NCBI GenBank assembly: GCA_037127255.1
Contig: JBANSL010000002.1
Span: forward strand, 39,410,892 to 39,474,891
DNA from: Persicaria tinctoria
Taxonomy: Eukaryota > Streptophyta > Magnoliopsida > Caryophyllales > Polygonaceae
Direction of reading: 5' to 3'
Length of the DNA stretch: 64,000 nt
Positions 41,918-53,400 of the stretch are shown here, in pieces. How positions within the stretch are numbered: position 1 is the first letter of the stretch; each line of letters opens with the position of its first letter. Made by a program: the position numbers and the translations under genes. The notes beneath the pieces were generated by a model. It was given only the letters and a program-made list of their open reading frames with translations, did not search any database and had not been told where the DNA came from.

Positions 41918-44900
41918 TTACCTCTTGTCAGGTACATCCATATTGTGCTGAGTTTGGTGTGTGCACTGGATACTGGTAAGCACATCAACAACCTCTTTGA
42001 TGGTTGGTCTCTTCAAAGGATCACGGTTCACACACTTGCAAGCAATCTCGAGAACCTGGGTCATCTCCTCTTCAAATCCATGGCCTCTTAAGCAAGGATC
42101 AAAAACTTCCTCCTGTTTTCCATCCTTCTTCATCTGCTGTGCCCATACAACCAACTCCCTCGACATCTTTGGCTTGCACACCTCCATTGGCCTCCTTCCA
42201 GTGAGCAGCTCAAGCATAACAACCCCAAAACTGTAGACATCGCCTCTTAAGGTGGCTACAATAGACTGCCCATACTCTGGAGGAATGTAACCCAGTGTGC
42301 CTACCAGCTCAGTCGTGACATGAGTCCGATGAGGCAGAAGCAGTCTTGATAATCCAAAATCAGCAACATGAGCTTGAAAGTTCCCATCAAGGAGTATGTT
42401 GGATGACTTGATATCACGATGGACTATGTGAGGCTCGCAAATTTGGTGCATGTACGCCAGCCCACTGCACGCCCCTTGTGCTATCCTGAGCCTTGTTGGC
42501 CAATCGAGTTTGCTAGGGCCGTCGGGGTTCTCATGCAGCCAGTAGTCCAGGCTTCCATTCTCCATGTAGGAGTATATCAGTAGCCGTAATCCATTGTGGA
42601 CGCAGTAGCCTAGCAGGGACACCAGGTGTGTGTGTCGAGCAAGGGACAAAACTTCCACCTCTGCTTTGAACTCCCTCTCCATTAGACACATATCCCCAGA
42701 TAATTTCTTGATGGCAACTTGGGCTCCGTTTGCCAAGGTTGCCTTATAAACCAATCCGAAACCCCCACAGCCAATGATGTTCTCCTGGTTGAAGTTATCC
42801 GTGGATTTCAAAATGTCGATTATCGTAAGGTCTTTAATCTCGCTTGTATTTGTTGGAAACATGATGACAAGGCTGGTGTCTGTGCAGCCTTCTGGGTTGC
42901 TGGAGTAGTAGGAATCCATGTCAAACTCACCTTTGTCTGGATCTCCTCGCGGGAGGATCCTCCTTTTGGACATCACCCAGCAAAACAGTAGCACTAATAT
43001 GAATGAAAAGCTTAGGCAGACACCAACAGCCACTCCTACCAGCAGCTTCTTGTCGAGGCTTTTGCGTTGAGCTACGCTCCTTGGTCCAGCTGTTTGATTA
43101 GAACAAGGTCGCTGCACGACTTGACCGCATAATCTCAGGTTCCCCAGATAGCTAGATTCAGGGAAAGTGTCCAACTGACCTCCCGTTGGTATAGGCCCCT
43201 CAAGGTCATTGTAGGATACGTTGAAACTCGACAGAAAATTGAGGCTTTTCAGGGAGGCTGGAATTTCTCCGGTCAAGCTGTTGTTGGAGAGATTGAGGCC
43301 CTCTAGTTGAGTCAGATTTGAGAATTGGGATGGGATGCTGCCGGAGAAGTGGTTGTCATTAAGATCGAGCACATGAAGGCTTTGTAGATGACTGATCTCA
43401 ACAGGAATCAGACCTCTAATGCTGTTGTTTCCGAGATATATTGCAGGGGGCAGGTTGGCCAGCTGATTGTACTGCTGCTTGCTGGCATTGTTAGGTGCTA
43501 CGAAGACCGGAAGCTCTAAGTAGCTGCGGTTTAGTGCTGCGGCGACCTTAGGCGACACCAGAGCTGGCATCTTTGTGAGTTGAAGTGGAAAGTCTCCGGT
43601 AATAAGGTTGCTGCCCAGGTCCAGATAGAAGAGGCTGGGCATATTGCCAAACCACTCTGGAATTGTACCTACCATTCTATTATAAGAAAGGTCTAGAACC
43701 TCGAGCGCGCTGAGATTACCTATCCAGGAAGGAACTTGTCCAGATAAGAAACACCCTCCGAAGGCAAGAATTTGGAGCCTTGGGAATCCGCTGACATCCT
43801 CGGGCATGGTCTCGTCGTAGAAGTTCTTGGAGAGGAGGAGGGTGGTGAGCTTGTTGCAACCTGATAGAATTCGGAGTGCTCCTGTGATGTTGGTGAAGGA
43901 ATTGTTGGAGAGCGCCAGGAAAGAAAGGGATTGCAGAGCCACTATACTGGGAGAGACCTGCCCGGTCAGCTTATTTGTGGCTACTCGGAGGGCAGTGATC
44001 GCCTTGCACGAGTAGATGCTCTCCGGCAATCCACCGGTGAAGTAGTTGTTCCCTAGATCCAGTATCTGGAGGCTAACCATCCTCGAGAAATCCAGCGCCG
44101 ATAGGTCTCCTTCCAGGTTGTTGACCCGCAGGATCAGCTTCTCCAGCTTCGAGCAACCGAGCAACGAGGTCGGGATAGAGCCATTGAACCTGTTGATGTG
44201 GAGCTGCAGTTGCTCCAATCGGGTGAGGTTCCCAATGTCTCGAGGGATCGCGCCTTCGAAGTTGTTGAAGAACAATTCGATGATTGTGAGGTTAGTGAGA
44301 CTGCCAATCCTCTCATCCAAACCACCTTGGAGATTGTTGGCAGGTACAGATATCTCTCGCACCGCCTTCAGGCTATAGATTCCGTCAGGAAGCGCCCCAG
44401 AAAGGGAATTGAATCCAGCTCGGAGGACTTGCAGCTCAGAGCATCCTCCGATGCCAGGAGGAATCCCGCCGCTGAAGTGATTGTTGGAAAGATCAATCTC
44501 CCGGAGCAGTGGAGAACGGAGGCACATCGACTCAGGGATCTGGCCAGTGAATTGATTGTTGCTGGCATTGAGACTGGTCAAATTCGATTGGAAGAGATCG
44601 AATTGGAGCTCGCCGTGAAGCTGATTGCTGGAGACATCAACTGTCCGGAGCGCAGCCGGCCAATTGATGGAGGAAGAAGAGAAATCGGCTGACAGACGGT
44701 TAAAGCTGAGATCAACGACCTCGAGCTTGACAAGTGACCTGAAGAGGCCATCGGGGAGAGCCCCGGAGAGTTGATTGTGGGAGAGATCAATGCGGGTGAG
44801 GCCGACGAGCTGGGCGAGAGAAGGACCGATCACGCCCTTGAGGTTGCGGTTGCTGAGGAGAAGCTCGGAAACTGTTCCGTTGGGGTCACAGGTGACCCCG

Positions 44901-45100
44901 CTCCAGGAGCAGCAATCGGCGTCGGAGGATGACCAGTTGAGGGAATCAAAGGAGTTGGAGAAGAGGAGGAGGGAGTCATGATCGGCGCGGTCGCAGCTGG
45001 ATTGGGAGGAGACTAAAAGGGAATAAAGGAGCAAGACGAAGACGAGGTAGTAGCAGGTGAGGTGAGGGGGCCAAGGCTGAAGGAGCTTCACAAGCATCAT
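41918..45100 (-). CDS. PSY1R: PSY1R-like leucine-rich repeat receptor kinase
   Basis: Single-exon 1060-residue protein. Signal peptide/hydrophobic stretch ~13-32; paired cysteines in ADCCSWSGVTC (61-71); about 20 or more LRRs from ~78 to ~640, interrupted by an island at ~510-553, as in PSKR/PSY1R/BRI1-type receptors; C-terminal cysteine pair LCGQ...RPC; TM ~686-710; kinase ~770-1050. Kinase features: GCGGFGLVYKA, AIKKL lysine ~798, HRDIKSSNILLD, ADFGLSR, GYIPPEYG. It is an RD kinase with all key residues. Juxtamembrane text EIKDLTIIDILKSTDNF and the kinase match the Arabidopsis receptor for the tyrosine-sulfated peptide PSY1. Plasma-membrane growth signalling is inferred. Orthology was not tested by tree. 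Confidence 0.93.
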   Translation of the reverse strand: MMLVKLLQPWPPHLTCYYLVFVLLLYSLLVSSQSSCDRADHDSLLLFSNSFDSLNWSSSDADCCSWSGVTCDPNGTVSELLLSNRNLKGVIGPSLAQLVGLTRIDLSHNQLSGALPDGLFRSLVKLEVVDLSFNRLSADFSSSSINWPAALRTVDVSSNQLHGELQFDLFQSNLTSLNASNNQFTGQIPESMCLRSPLLREIDLSNNHFSGGIPPGIGGCSELQVLRAGFNSLSGALPDGIYSLKAVREISVPANNLQGGLDERIGSLTNLTIIELFFNNFEGAIPRDIGNLTRLEQLQLHINRFNGSIPTSLLGCSKLEKLILRVNNLEGDLSALDFSRMVSLQILDLGNNYFTGGLPESIYSCKAITALRVATNKLTGQVSPSIVALQSLSFLALSNNSFTNITGALRILSGCNKLTTLLLSKNFYDETMPEDVSGFPRLQILAFGGCFLSGQVPSWIGNLSALEVLDLSYNRMVGTIPEWFGNMPSLFYLDLGSNLITGDFPLQLTKMPALVSPKVAAALNRSYLELPVFVAPNNASKQQYNQLANLPPAIYLGNNSIRGLIPVEISHLQSLHVLDLNDNHFSGSIPSQFSNLTQLEGLNLSNNSLTGEIPASLKSLNFLSSFNVSYNDLEGPIPTGGQLDTFPESSYLGNLRLCGQVVQRPCSNQTAGPRSVAQRKSLDKKLLVGVAVGVCLSFSFILVLLFCWVMSKRRILPRGDPDKGEFDMDSYYSSNPEGCTDTSLVIMFPTNTSEIKDLTIIDILKSTDNFNQENIIGCGGFGLVYKATLANGAQVAIKKLSGDMCLMEREFKAEVEVLSLARHTHLVSLLGYCVHNGLRLLIYSYMENGSLDYWLHENPDGPSKLDWPTRLRIAQGACSGLAYMHQICEPHIVHRDIKSSNILLDGNFQAHVADFGLSRLLLPHRTHVTTELVGTLGYIPPEYGQSIVATLRGDVYSFGVVMLELLTGRRPMEVCKPKMSRELVVWAQQMKKDGKQEEVFDPCLRGHGFEEEMTQVLEIACKCVNRDPLKRPTIKEVVDVLTSIQCTHQTQHNMDVPDKR

Positions 45101-45336
45101 GGCTGCTGAAAATCAATGGCGGATCAATCTGGATTGGGGGGGGGGGGATTAGGGGGAATCGGAGGAGGAAGAAGACATTATTGATTGCTGGAGAATGAGA
45201 AAACTGGAGATGAGATGGTGAGTGAGTCGTTGTATGATGATGATCATGTGGGCTTCCACTTATGCGTTCCCCATCACCATGTTTTTGTATACAAACAAGA
45301 CCCGGTCACACCCACCTCTTGGAACCACAGGGGAGA

Positions 45337-45371
<35 letters not shown>

Positions 45372-45620
45372 ATGACATTGACCTGCAATCAAAATATAAT
45401 AAATAGAAAAAACAAATGAATATTGGGGGTGGAAGGGCGTTTACTTTTTGTTAGAGAGGAGGGGGCGGCGGGTGGAGGGGAGTAGTGGACTTCGTTTTTG
45501 GGAGGGTGGTGGTGCTGATTATCATCAGGTTTTTAGTTTTACCATAAGTTGTGTGGAAAAGTAGGTACCATTACCCTTTCTTTTCTTTTCTTTTTTTGGA
45601 AAATTGCCATTATTATTACT
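45101..45620 (-). promoter_or_regulatory. Upstream region of PSY1R-like gene with (GA)n/(CT)n tract
   Basis: On minus, a CT repeat (45333-45366 as GA on +) lies about 230 bases upstream of the ATG, and a C9-10 run (45139-45148) lies 40 bases upstream. CT-rich patches are common plant core-promoter or 5' UTR elements. No TATA box can be assigned with confidence. Confidence 0.4.
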
Positions 45621-46186
45621 CAAGACATGTCATTTTAAATTTTGACAACTTATTTTTTATAAATATATAAAAATACTTTTATACTTGTTTTGAAATTTAT
45701 AACTATTAATTAATCTATTAATTATTACACGAATAATTTTTTTAAGTCTAGTCCCAAATATCCTAAATAATTTCTTTTTTTTTTAACTGAGAGATACAAA
45801 TGACATCTTTTGTTTAACTGAGAGAGTGTAAATTTCATTTAGTGTTATCTACCTTTAAAAGTTGCAAAAAAAAAAAGGTCATCAAAATTTAACTTGATTG
45901 CACTATGTATTAAGAGACTTGCCATCGATACAATTTCCTGGTGAAAAGTTTAAGGTCTTATGTTATAAATTCTTAAGCTATGTAATATTTTTTTTTCAAA
46001 TGATCTCATAAGATAGAGAACGATTCATTAATAACTATTCTAATCATTTTTCATCTTCTCCCATTTTTAATCATTTTTCATCTTCTCCCATTTTTCATAC
46101 AAGTTTGTTACCTTTGTATTCCTTAATTTGAAGGAGGGTAACTAATACTTATAGGATGGACTAATAATCCCCCTCACCATCTCCTC
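45621..46186. other. AT-rich intergenic stretch
   Basis: Contains small direct repeats (AACTGAGAGA at 45786 and 45817; TCATTTTTCATCTTCTCCC at 46046 and 46072). No gene. Confidence 0.5.
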
Positions 46187-46852
46187 TAGGGTTAGCATGG
46201 TACGGTAACCACAACAAAAATTGTGATTACCACGTACCAACCACAAACTGGTGGTACGCTAATTTTCATACCACGTACCAACCACAAGTCGTGGTTACCA
46301 TCGGTATATTATCATGGTTACCAAGCAGTAATTCTGTTTGTATTTTTTTGAAACACATTGGCTACCTTCCGGTAGTCATCAAAGTTATCGAACGAAAAAA
46401 TATAGTTACAAAAAATAATATGATTGTCACCTATTAAAAGATCAAATAAATCAAGTTCACAACCTAAAATAGAAACCAATTCAAACCAAAAGAGTTCAAA
46501 GTCTTGAAACAAACTAAGTTCAATTGTTCAAACATTCAAAATGTTCCTGCAAGTTCAAAGTCTTCAAACATTTAAAATGTTTCTATTGTTTCTTGTAGAA
46601 AAAGTAAAAAGGACCAATTTAGGTCAAAATCAAAACACAAAATATAAATTCAAAACTTAAAAATTAAAGTTAATAATAATAAAACATTAAATAAAAAAAA
46701 TTAATATACATACTTGGTAACCATGGTATTCAGATTTCATTATTATTACCGTACTACATTCACGTGGTTACCACAAGTGTGGTTATAACCAAAATAGTCG
46801 GTTTGTGGGTACGTGGTTGATATGATAATTTCCGTACCATTTGCCAACCTTA
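46187..46852. mobile_element. hAT-like inverted-repeat element
   Basis: Left end TAGGGTTAGCATGGTACGG, right end on minus TAAGGTTGGCAAATGGTACGG. Subterminal GGTTACCA, CCACGTACC and GGTACG words occur repeatedly at both ends, and the centre is AT-rich. 666 bp, non-coding. No 8-bp duplication is visible, so the family is tentative. Confidence 0.55.
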
Positions 46853-47808
46853 AAGTTATATATGGTATTTGCAATTCTAAAATGTTGTCGCTATATAACT
46901 AATATAAGTACCATTACCATTTGTTTTATACTCCTTGTTTGGATAAATTACACAAATCACCCATATATAAAGCTTTTTTTTTTTTTTAACTCTATTTGCA
47001 AATTAATAAACCAATTACACGGTATTTTTCTTTCAAACACCAGCCAACAACTGGAAAAAAAAACCCTTATATGACTGAATTTGCATGATTTTCTAATTTA
47101 CAAGTAAGTTTTTATTATAGCGTGCTAATTTAAGGGTAGATTTGTGTAATTTAGGCTAAATATATTTGTTAAAAACTTTATTGAACAAGGCACAAGAAAG
47201 AGGGGGGAGTAGACTTGAAGCCTGTCTTCATCATTGATCATCATTCCAGTATTAGCGTAGTTGTTTTTTTCTATTATTTCTAGTGGCTTTTTTTTTTAAT
47301 TAATTATTATTATTGGCATTTCTTTATCTTCCCATTTTCAGTATTATTATTCCCTCCATTACATGTTTTACTTTTGTATTTTTTATTTCTTAAAATGGGT
47401 GGTGTTTTTGGTTCCACTCAATGCCTAGCATATTAGTCCCCCTGGTGCATCTTCAAAACTTCTTAATAAATATACCTCACTCATCCTCTCTAATCTCCAG
47501 CTACTCTTTAAAGGTCAACAAGATTTTATAATTTTTTTTATCTTAATTGGCCTGAATATTAAATCACCCACTAGCTAAAAAAAAAAATTCCCCATTTGCT
47601 GGCTGGAGGTAGATATGAAATGGTTTACCTTATTACTAATCATAATTAACTTTAATTAATGATATCACCATTAATTTGTTTAGGCTTAGCTTATTGAGTT
47701 AATAACTTGTGATGATGATTTACTGACCATATACTAAAAGTTAATTATGGGTTTTAGTGTAATTGGTTAATTAGGATAATGGTGATAATAATTCACCGTG
47801 AAGGATAA
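46853..47808. other. AT-rich intergenic DNA, nothing recognised
   Basis: Long T and A runs, no frame over 77 codons with sense, no inverted ends noticed. Confidence 0.5.
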
Positions 47809-47817
47809 TAAAATTTA
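47809..47817 (+). repeat. 9-bp target duplication TAAAATTTA (left)
   Basis: Repeated exactly at 48835-48843. Confidence 0.8.
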
Positions 47818-48834
47818 GGGAAAATTGCAAGAAACCACCCTTTAAATAGGGTAGTTTGCAGGAAACCACCCTTTAAATTTAATTTTGCAGAAAACCACCC
47901 TTTAAATATAGTAGTTTGCGGAAAACCACCCTTTACAATACATTCATTTAAAAAACAACACCCATCATCACTTTTAATTAAAAATTTATTAAGTAAATTG
48001 GAATTACCCTTTTACCCCCCTCCCCCCCCCCCCCTCTCTCTCTCGTTTTAAGCTTGTTAGAAAAAAATTTGTTATATTTTTATGTTATTAATACAGCGAT
48101 TGTAACCTTATTTCAAATATTTAACGAAATATAATTTTAAATCAATCCAAAGAGAGAATAAACATTAAAAAAAATACTTTGACTTAATATAATATATAAA
48201 TATTTACATATAGATATAGATTATATATTAATTCGATCAATGTATTGAATTAAACTCCATGGTTTTAAAAAATGTAGAATATCTTAATGATTTTTTTAAA
48301 ATATAATTGTAATTGAAGCTTATTCATTAAAACATCTAAAAATAAGTTGGTTATGATATTCTCAAAAAAAAAATGGCTTACGACAAATCATCATAAAGAC
48401 TTATATATTAATAGTAGATATGAATGACGCATCATCTTAAATTCTTATAAAGATATAGATTTAATATAATATATAAAGATTGAAACATAGATTTTAAAGA
48501 TTTCAAACAACATAATGATTGGAAAAGAAAAAGAAGAGAATTCAAATGTAATGATATTAATTAGATTGTAATTAAAAGCATACAAATACAATTTATTTTC
48601 TTTCTAATAACTTTGAAATAGAATATATATTTTGGGGGTAAATGGGTAATTTTGATTTATTTAATATATTTTTAATGAAAAATGTTGATGGGTGGTGTTT
48701 TTAAATGAATGTACTTTAAAGGGTGGTTTTCTGCAAACTACTATATTTAAAGGGTGGTTTTCCGCAAGATTAAATTTAAAGGGTGGTTTTCTGCAAACTA
48801 CCCTATTTAAAGGGTGGTTTTCTGCAATTTTGCC
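47818..48834. mobile_element. 1-kb foldback element with tandem-repeat arms, 9-bp TSD
   Basis: The left arm starts GGGAAAATTGCAAGAAACCACC and the right arm, on minus, GGCAAAATTGCAGAAAACCACC. Each arm holds four copies of an ACCACCCTTTAAAT-type unit and then continues inverted to about 200 bases (for example AACAACACCCATCA versus TGATGGGTGGTGTT). The 9-bp duplication TAAAATTTA flanks it precisely. Long arms made of subrepeats plus 9-bp TSD point to a Mutator-type foldback element. The centre (48050-48630) is Helitron-like AT-rich text. Non-coding. Confidence 0.88.
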
Positions 48835-48843
48835 TAAAATTTA

Positions 48844-49291
48844 ATATGGAAAGTAGTAGCATATTCGATATTGGGAGAGATGGAGCAAGTGCACCACTTT
48901 CATGTATAACAATAGGTATTGGTCGAATTCCCATTTGGGCCCCACCTCTTATTCGTCACACTGACACGTATAACTTGCGAGTATCAACCAAATTTATGAT
49001 TTACAAACCAAAATTATTGCATATATTGACTTTAATTACTTATCTATTTTTTTTAATATTAATTAATCTTAACAGTCATTTTAATGAGTAATGCAAAAGA
49101 AAAGTTTTATCTTTCCATATTTTAATATCCACTCACCACTTGCTTTTATCCTAATTAAAATTGAAAATGATATACAAACCAACTATTAATTATATGTGTT
49201 TTATAGTTCAAACTGGTGCATTCTGGATACTTGATCATAGTATTGTGAGGCGGGTGATTAATTTTAGGGCAATTTACATAAAACCACCCTT
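48844..49291. other. Intergenic, includes fragment of the same AAACCACCC family
   Basis: GGGCAATTTACATAAAACCACCCTT at 49267-49291 resembles an arm tip of the 47818 element and forms the left flank of the LINE. Nothing else is recognised. Confidence 0.4.
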
Positions 49292-49300
49292 AAATATAGT
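49292..49300 (+). repeat. LINE target duplication AAATATAGT (left)
   Basis: Recurs at 52091-52099 beyond the LINE 5' end. AT-rich, but its position next to the tail is right. Confidence 0.55.
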
Positions 49301-49855
49301 TTTGTTTGTTTTGTTTTGATACAAGGCATGGATTCGGGAGAAAGCTAATTACGACTAGCCCCTCACCCGATGGCGTCCCCACGAACGAGCTCAAAGATCT
49401 CTGCGGAAACGCAGTACTGTCCGCTACGAAGTGAGACGAGAGGCCAAGATGCACAAGTCGATCAGTCACCCGGTTGCCCTCCCTGAAGATGTGATCGAAA
49501 GTGACACGTTGGAAGGACCGACAAAGACCCAACGCATCCGAAATCGACATCTCAATCTCCCACGAACAAAGCCAAACACCCTGAAGAGCATTTATGATCG
49601 TGAGGCAATCACCGTCGATCTCAAGCTAAGCAAAACCCTGTTTGGAGGCTTCAAGAAGACACGAGATAAGACCATAGCACTCCGCCTGAACGGCCGAAAC
49701 TGACCCATGACCACGAGCGCCACAGGACAGCACCCTACCTTGACAATACGGATAACAAACCCAGACGCCGCTCGGTTCGAATCCGTTCGAGCACCATCGA
49801 AGTTTAGTTTGACAAAATCTTCAACGGTTTTTTTTCCATTTGACAATATCATAAT
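49301..49855 (-). pseudogene. LINE RNase H-like domain
   Basis: Minus-strand VKLNFDGARTDSNRAASGFV, then VMGQFRPFRRSAMVLS and, in another frame, the C-terminal FQRVTFDHIFREGNRVTDRL. These are the usual RNase H (RVT_3-type) parts seen at the end of plant LINE pol, where text like VK-N-DGA and H--RE-N--AD-LA is typical. Frame breaks within. RT text runs into it directly near 49850 after FADDIMIL, by deletion. Confidence 0.8.
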
Positions 49856-51351
49856 ATCGTCAGCAAAGGAGAGGAAAGGAATCGTTGGCCCACTTCGCGA
49901 TGTTTTGAAACCGATATCATTGCTTTGAAGATCGCTTTGTCGTTGTAGTCTTCGTGCCAGAATTTCTGCCCCTAGGATAAAGAGGTAGGGGGAAAGTAGG
50001 TCTCCTTGTCTTAGTCCCCATTATGGTTGAAAGGTGTCAGTAGGTTTGTCATTTACCAGTACGGAAAAAGATACGGTCTGGATGCATTCTTTAATCCAGT
50101 TTCTGAATTTTTGACAGAATCCAAATTTAATCATTACATCAAATAAGAAGTCCCAATTCAGTCTATCGTATGCTTTTTCCATGTCAAGTTTGAACGCTAT
50201 CCATCCTTCACGATACTTTCTGGTACAGAAAGAATGAAAGATTTCGTGTGCAATTAACACATTGTCTTGGATTGCTCTGTCTTTTATAAAGCTTCTTGCA
50301 GCGGGTGGATCAGTTTCTGTAATACCGTTTTCAGTCTCTCCGCGAGAATTTTCGCGATTGCCTTATAGAGCGTTGTACAGAGGCTAATATGTCTATAGTT
50401 GTTTATTGTTTTCGGGTTATCGCATTTGGGGATTAAGGATATAAATGTTTGGTTTATTTGTCTAAGGATTTTTCCAGAATGAAAGAAGCCTTTGATTGCT
50501 TTTATAATTGACGGTCCAACGATATCCCAGTATTGTTGGTAGAATTCTTTCGTCATACCGTCAGGTCCGAGAGACTTGTCTTTCCCCATGGAAAAGAAAG
50601 CTCTTTGAATTTCTTATTTTGTTATTGATTTTGTGAGGAGGTCATTGTCTTCTTGCGATATTTCTAAGTTTATTGGTTCTAAATATTCATTTAAGAGATT
50701 TTGGTTAATCCTTTCTTTGAATCATTTTTCAAAATCATTCTGAATCTCTCTTCTGATATTTTCATCGCCTATAATTGTCGTTCCTTCCGTTGATACAATT
50801 TCTCGAATGATTTTTCTATTCCTACGGCATGTAGCGACTTTGTGATGATATCTTGAGTTCGTATCGGAAAGCTTTAGGTGTTTTGTTTTCGCCCTTTGTC
50901 GCCAATATTAACTATGAAATTGGAGGATTTTGCTTTTTTTTTTGTTTAATAGACGCATTTGTCTACTATTGTTGTCACCTTGTTGTATTGAGCTATTTGT
51001 ACTTTGTAGATTTGTCAGTTTTTCTTCTATGTCCTTGAGTTGTCGGAAGATGTTCCTAAATGTTGTTTTATTCCACTCTTTTGAGAGTTTTTTTAAGTAT
51101 TGAGTTTTCTTTGTGACTTGGAACATATGAGAACCCGAACATGAAAGGTTCCAAGCACGAGTGACTATGTTGCGGTAATCCTTTATTTGAAGCCACGTTT
51201 TCTCAAATTTGAAGGGTCTCGCTTTTGTTGTTCTGTTTACCTTTAGTTCAATTGAAATCGGGTAGTGGTCAGATAATGAGAAAGCATAGTTTCTAGTAGC
51301 CACATTCGGGTACCATTGAAGTATTTGATCTTGAACCAAAGTCCGATCCAA
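49856..51351 (-). pseudogene. LINE reverse transcriptase (broken)
   Basis: Pieces on minus in order: connection DYRNIVTRAWNLSCSG; then MGKDKSLGPDGMTKEFYQQY with FISLIPKCDNPKTINNYRHI; AFKLDMEKAYDRLNWDFLFD; GLRQGDLLSPYLFILGAEIL; and the active-site text LSFADDIMIL. Several stops and shifts lie between. The family is clear. Confidence 0.9.
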
Positions 51352-51359
51352 TTTTTCAT

Positions 51360-51948
51360 AAATATTGTTTTGATCAGTTTTGTTCTTTCTCCGGGTAAAA
51401 GCATTGCCAATTGTTGGGATATCTAGTAGTTACATGCATCCTTGAATGAAAGGATTCTAGAAAATCTTGTTTGGTTTGGAATTGCGCTACCCAGCTTTTT
51501 AGCCGGACTTTGGATTTCATTTAGGTCACTCAAGACTATAGTTAGACACTCGATTCGAAGGATGTGGTCAGTTAGTTTTTGCCACAATTCGTTTTTCCAT
51601 GTTCTTGGTCCGGAGCGTAGACAATGCAACAAGCAACTTTAGATCCGGCATTGTAGTCCTCAAAGATAAGGGTTGTGTATCGCTCATCTTTTTCTAGGAT
51701 CTTTATCTCCCCCCTATAAGATGGTAGTCTTTCCAAAGGATACAAATAACCCTGGACCTGCCACGAGTCGGCGTCCAACATATGGAGTCAAAGCCAGCCT
51801 TTTTCCACGTGGAATCCGAAGGTTGGTTTTCCGTTTTTGTTTCCAAAAGTGCTAATACTTGTATATTTTTGATTTTGCAGAATGTCTCGACTTCAGTCCA
51901 AAGGTTTCGTTTACCTAGGCCGCAAAAATTCCATGTACAAATTTTCAT
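51360..51948 (-). pseudogene. LINE endonuclease (EEP/APE type, broken)
   Basis: Begins MKICTWNFCGLGKRNLWTEV and continues VLALLETKTENQPSDS, then in shifted frames YAPDQEHGKTN, VLSDLNEIQ and SLSDHYPISIEL. These match the N, E, D and SDH motifs of the exonuclease-endonuclease-phosphatase fold in plant LINEs. The starting ATG at 51948 fits the family. Frameshifts near 51780 and 51630. Confidence 0.88.
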
Positions 51949-52090
51949 TCCAGATACTCCCTTAAATTAATTATCATGTTATGGGGTTCGTTGCCCGACG
52001 TTCTCTCAATTGCTTTAGTTGTCAAGTTACTTGTTTTGTTTTTCATATTTATCTTTCTAGTATTGTTGCTTTGGTCTTTCCAAAGGATAC

Positions 52091-52767
52091 AAATATAGTG
52101 ATTTTCAATTAAACACGCCTTAAATTCAAAATTATAAAAAAAAAAATCATTTTTAAATGGTCTTTATTTAAAAATCTCCACTCATTCATCTATTTTCATT
52201 AAGTTATCGTTAAATATATTATATTTTAATATTTTTAAACTCAAATTTGATTATAAATATATTTAAAATTCGAATTTAAGGGTCGAATCACATTTTAGGG
52301 ATCTTTTTATTTAATTTTTAAAAATAATAATAAATATAGCTTAGAATTATTATCCCAATTTATTTATGAAAATATTTATAAAATTTTAAAATATTATGTA
52401 AATTAATAATTTATTTATAATACTAGTCAATTTCATGTGCTTTGCATGGATTTAATATAAAAATATTATAAAATTATAAAACCAGAGGAGTTTCTGTTTG
52501 AATTTGAAAATGAAAACTCCCTCATTAATTAACAGTCATAAAATTTAGCCAAAATAATAATTTAATAGGTAGAAGACCTATAAAAGATAAAAGATTAGAA
52601 ATAGATTTAATTCAAGTGAGAAAATAGACAATAGAATTGTCAGTCCTTCTAACTTAAGTGTAATTGCAAGCTTCAAAACCCCTTTGTTGGGTATATTCAA
52701 TTTGAGGTAGATAAAGGGATCCAGCACTTAACCCCTTATTGGGTCTTCCCGATGCAAAGTGTAGTAA
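52091..52767. other. AT-rich intergenic DNA
   Basis: No gene, no clear repeat ends; a poly-A run at 52137-52147. Confidence 0.5.
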
Positions 52768-52774
52768 ACCACAT

Positions 52775-52817
<43 letters not shown>
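52768..52817 (+). repeat. (TA)n microsatellite
   Basis: About 25 TA units at the left edge of the following MITE. Confidence 0.95.
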
Positions 52818-52820
<3 letters not shown>

Positions 52821-53156
52821 GATGGATCCATTGTGAACATCTCTTATAATAGGAACCGTGAACAAATTGATCATTTATAGGTAATAGCATAATTATTCGT
52901 TTGGTGTAATATAATTATTCATATGTGTCAATAGTTTTTCATATGAAATTTATTCGTTTGTAATAACATCATTATTAATATGATTTATCATTTATGTACA
53001 TATAATCATATTGTTACAAATGAATAATATTTGTTGTCAAAATTTCATGTAAATCTAAAGCGTTGATATTTTTAATCTAATGGTAGCTTTAGATTTGTTC
53101 ACAGATTACACTGTAATAGATGTTCACAAATGATCTATTGTCTCTATATATAATCC
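52810..53156. mobile_element. MITE with ~55-bp inverted ends at TA-rich target
   Basis: Left TATATATAGAGGATGGATCC then ATTGTGAACATCT; right on minus TATATATAGAGACAATAGATC then ATTTGTGAACATCT. The match continues through GTGAACAAATTG / GTGAACAAATC. The centre has doubled CATATGA and ATTCGTTTG words. Non-coding. Insertion at TA suggests a mariner-type (Stowaway-like) or TA-preferring element. Confidence 0.65.
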
Positions 53157-53400
53157 TTATTAAATTATGTAAAATCATCAACTAAGGCATATAGTTCCTG
53201 ATCTAAATATAGAGCACGTGACCAAGTCTAATCAAACTGAACTAAGGGAAAATAAAAAATATATATATAACATAAATTGATATTTTGAAAGAAAAATGAT
53301 GAAAGTAACATCTTTTGTATGTGCAAATGAAAGAAAAATGACGATCTTTGCCCCGGTCAAGTTTGCTAGCCTAACCCACTATCCACAACAATTGCAAGGG

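Larger units (their letters stand above)
49301..52090 (-). mobile_element. L1-type LINE (minus), 5'-near-complete, internally deleted
   Basis: Minus-strand order: a ~140-base leader, EEP endonuclease, RT, RNase H-like domain, then an A/C-rich tail (AACAAAACAAAC at 49301-49312). Total only 2.8 kb because gag-like ORF1 and the part between the RT active site and RNase H are missing. A 9-bp duplication AAATATAGT flanks it. Multiple frame breaks make it inactive. Confidence 0.85.

Noticed and set aside
42719..44981. Several 60-164-codon plus-strand frames
   Set aside because: Antisense shadows of the LRR receptor kinase coding sequence.
49780..49800. GGTTCGAATCC, an exact Pol III B-box word
   Set aside because: It lies inside the LINE RNase H coding text and has no A-box or tRNA fold.
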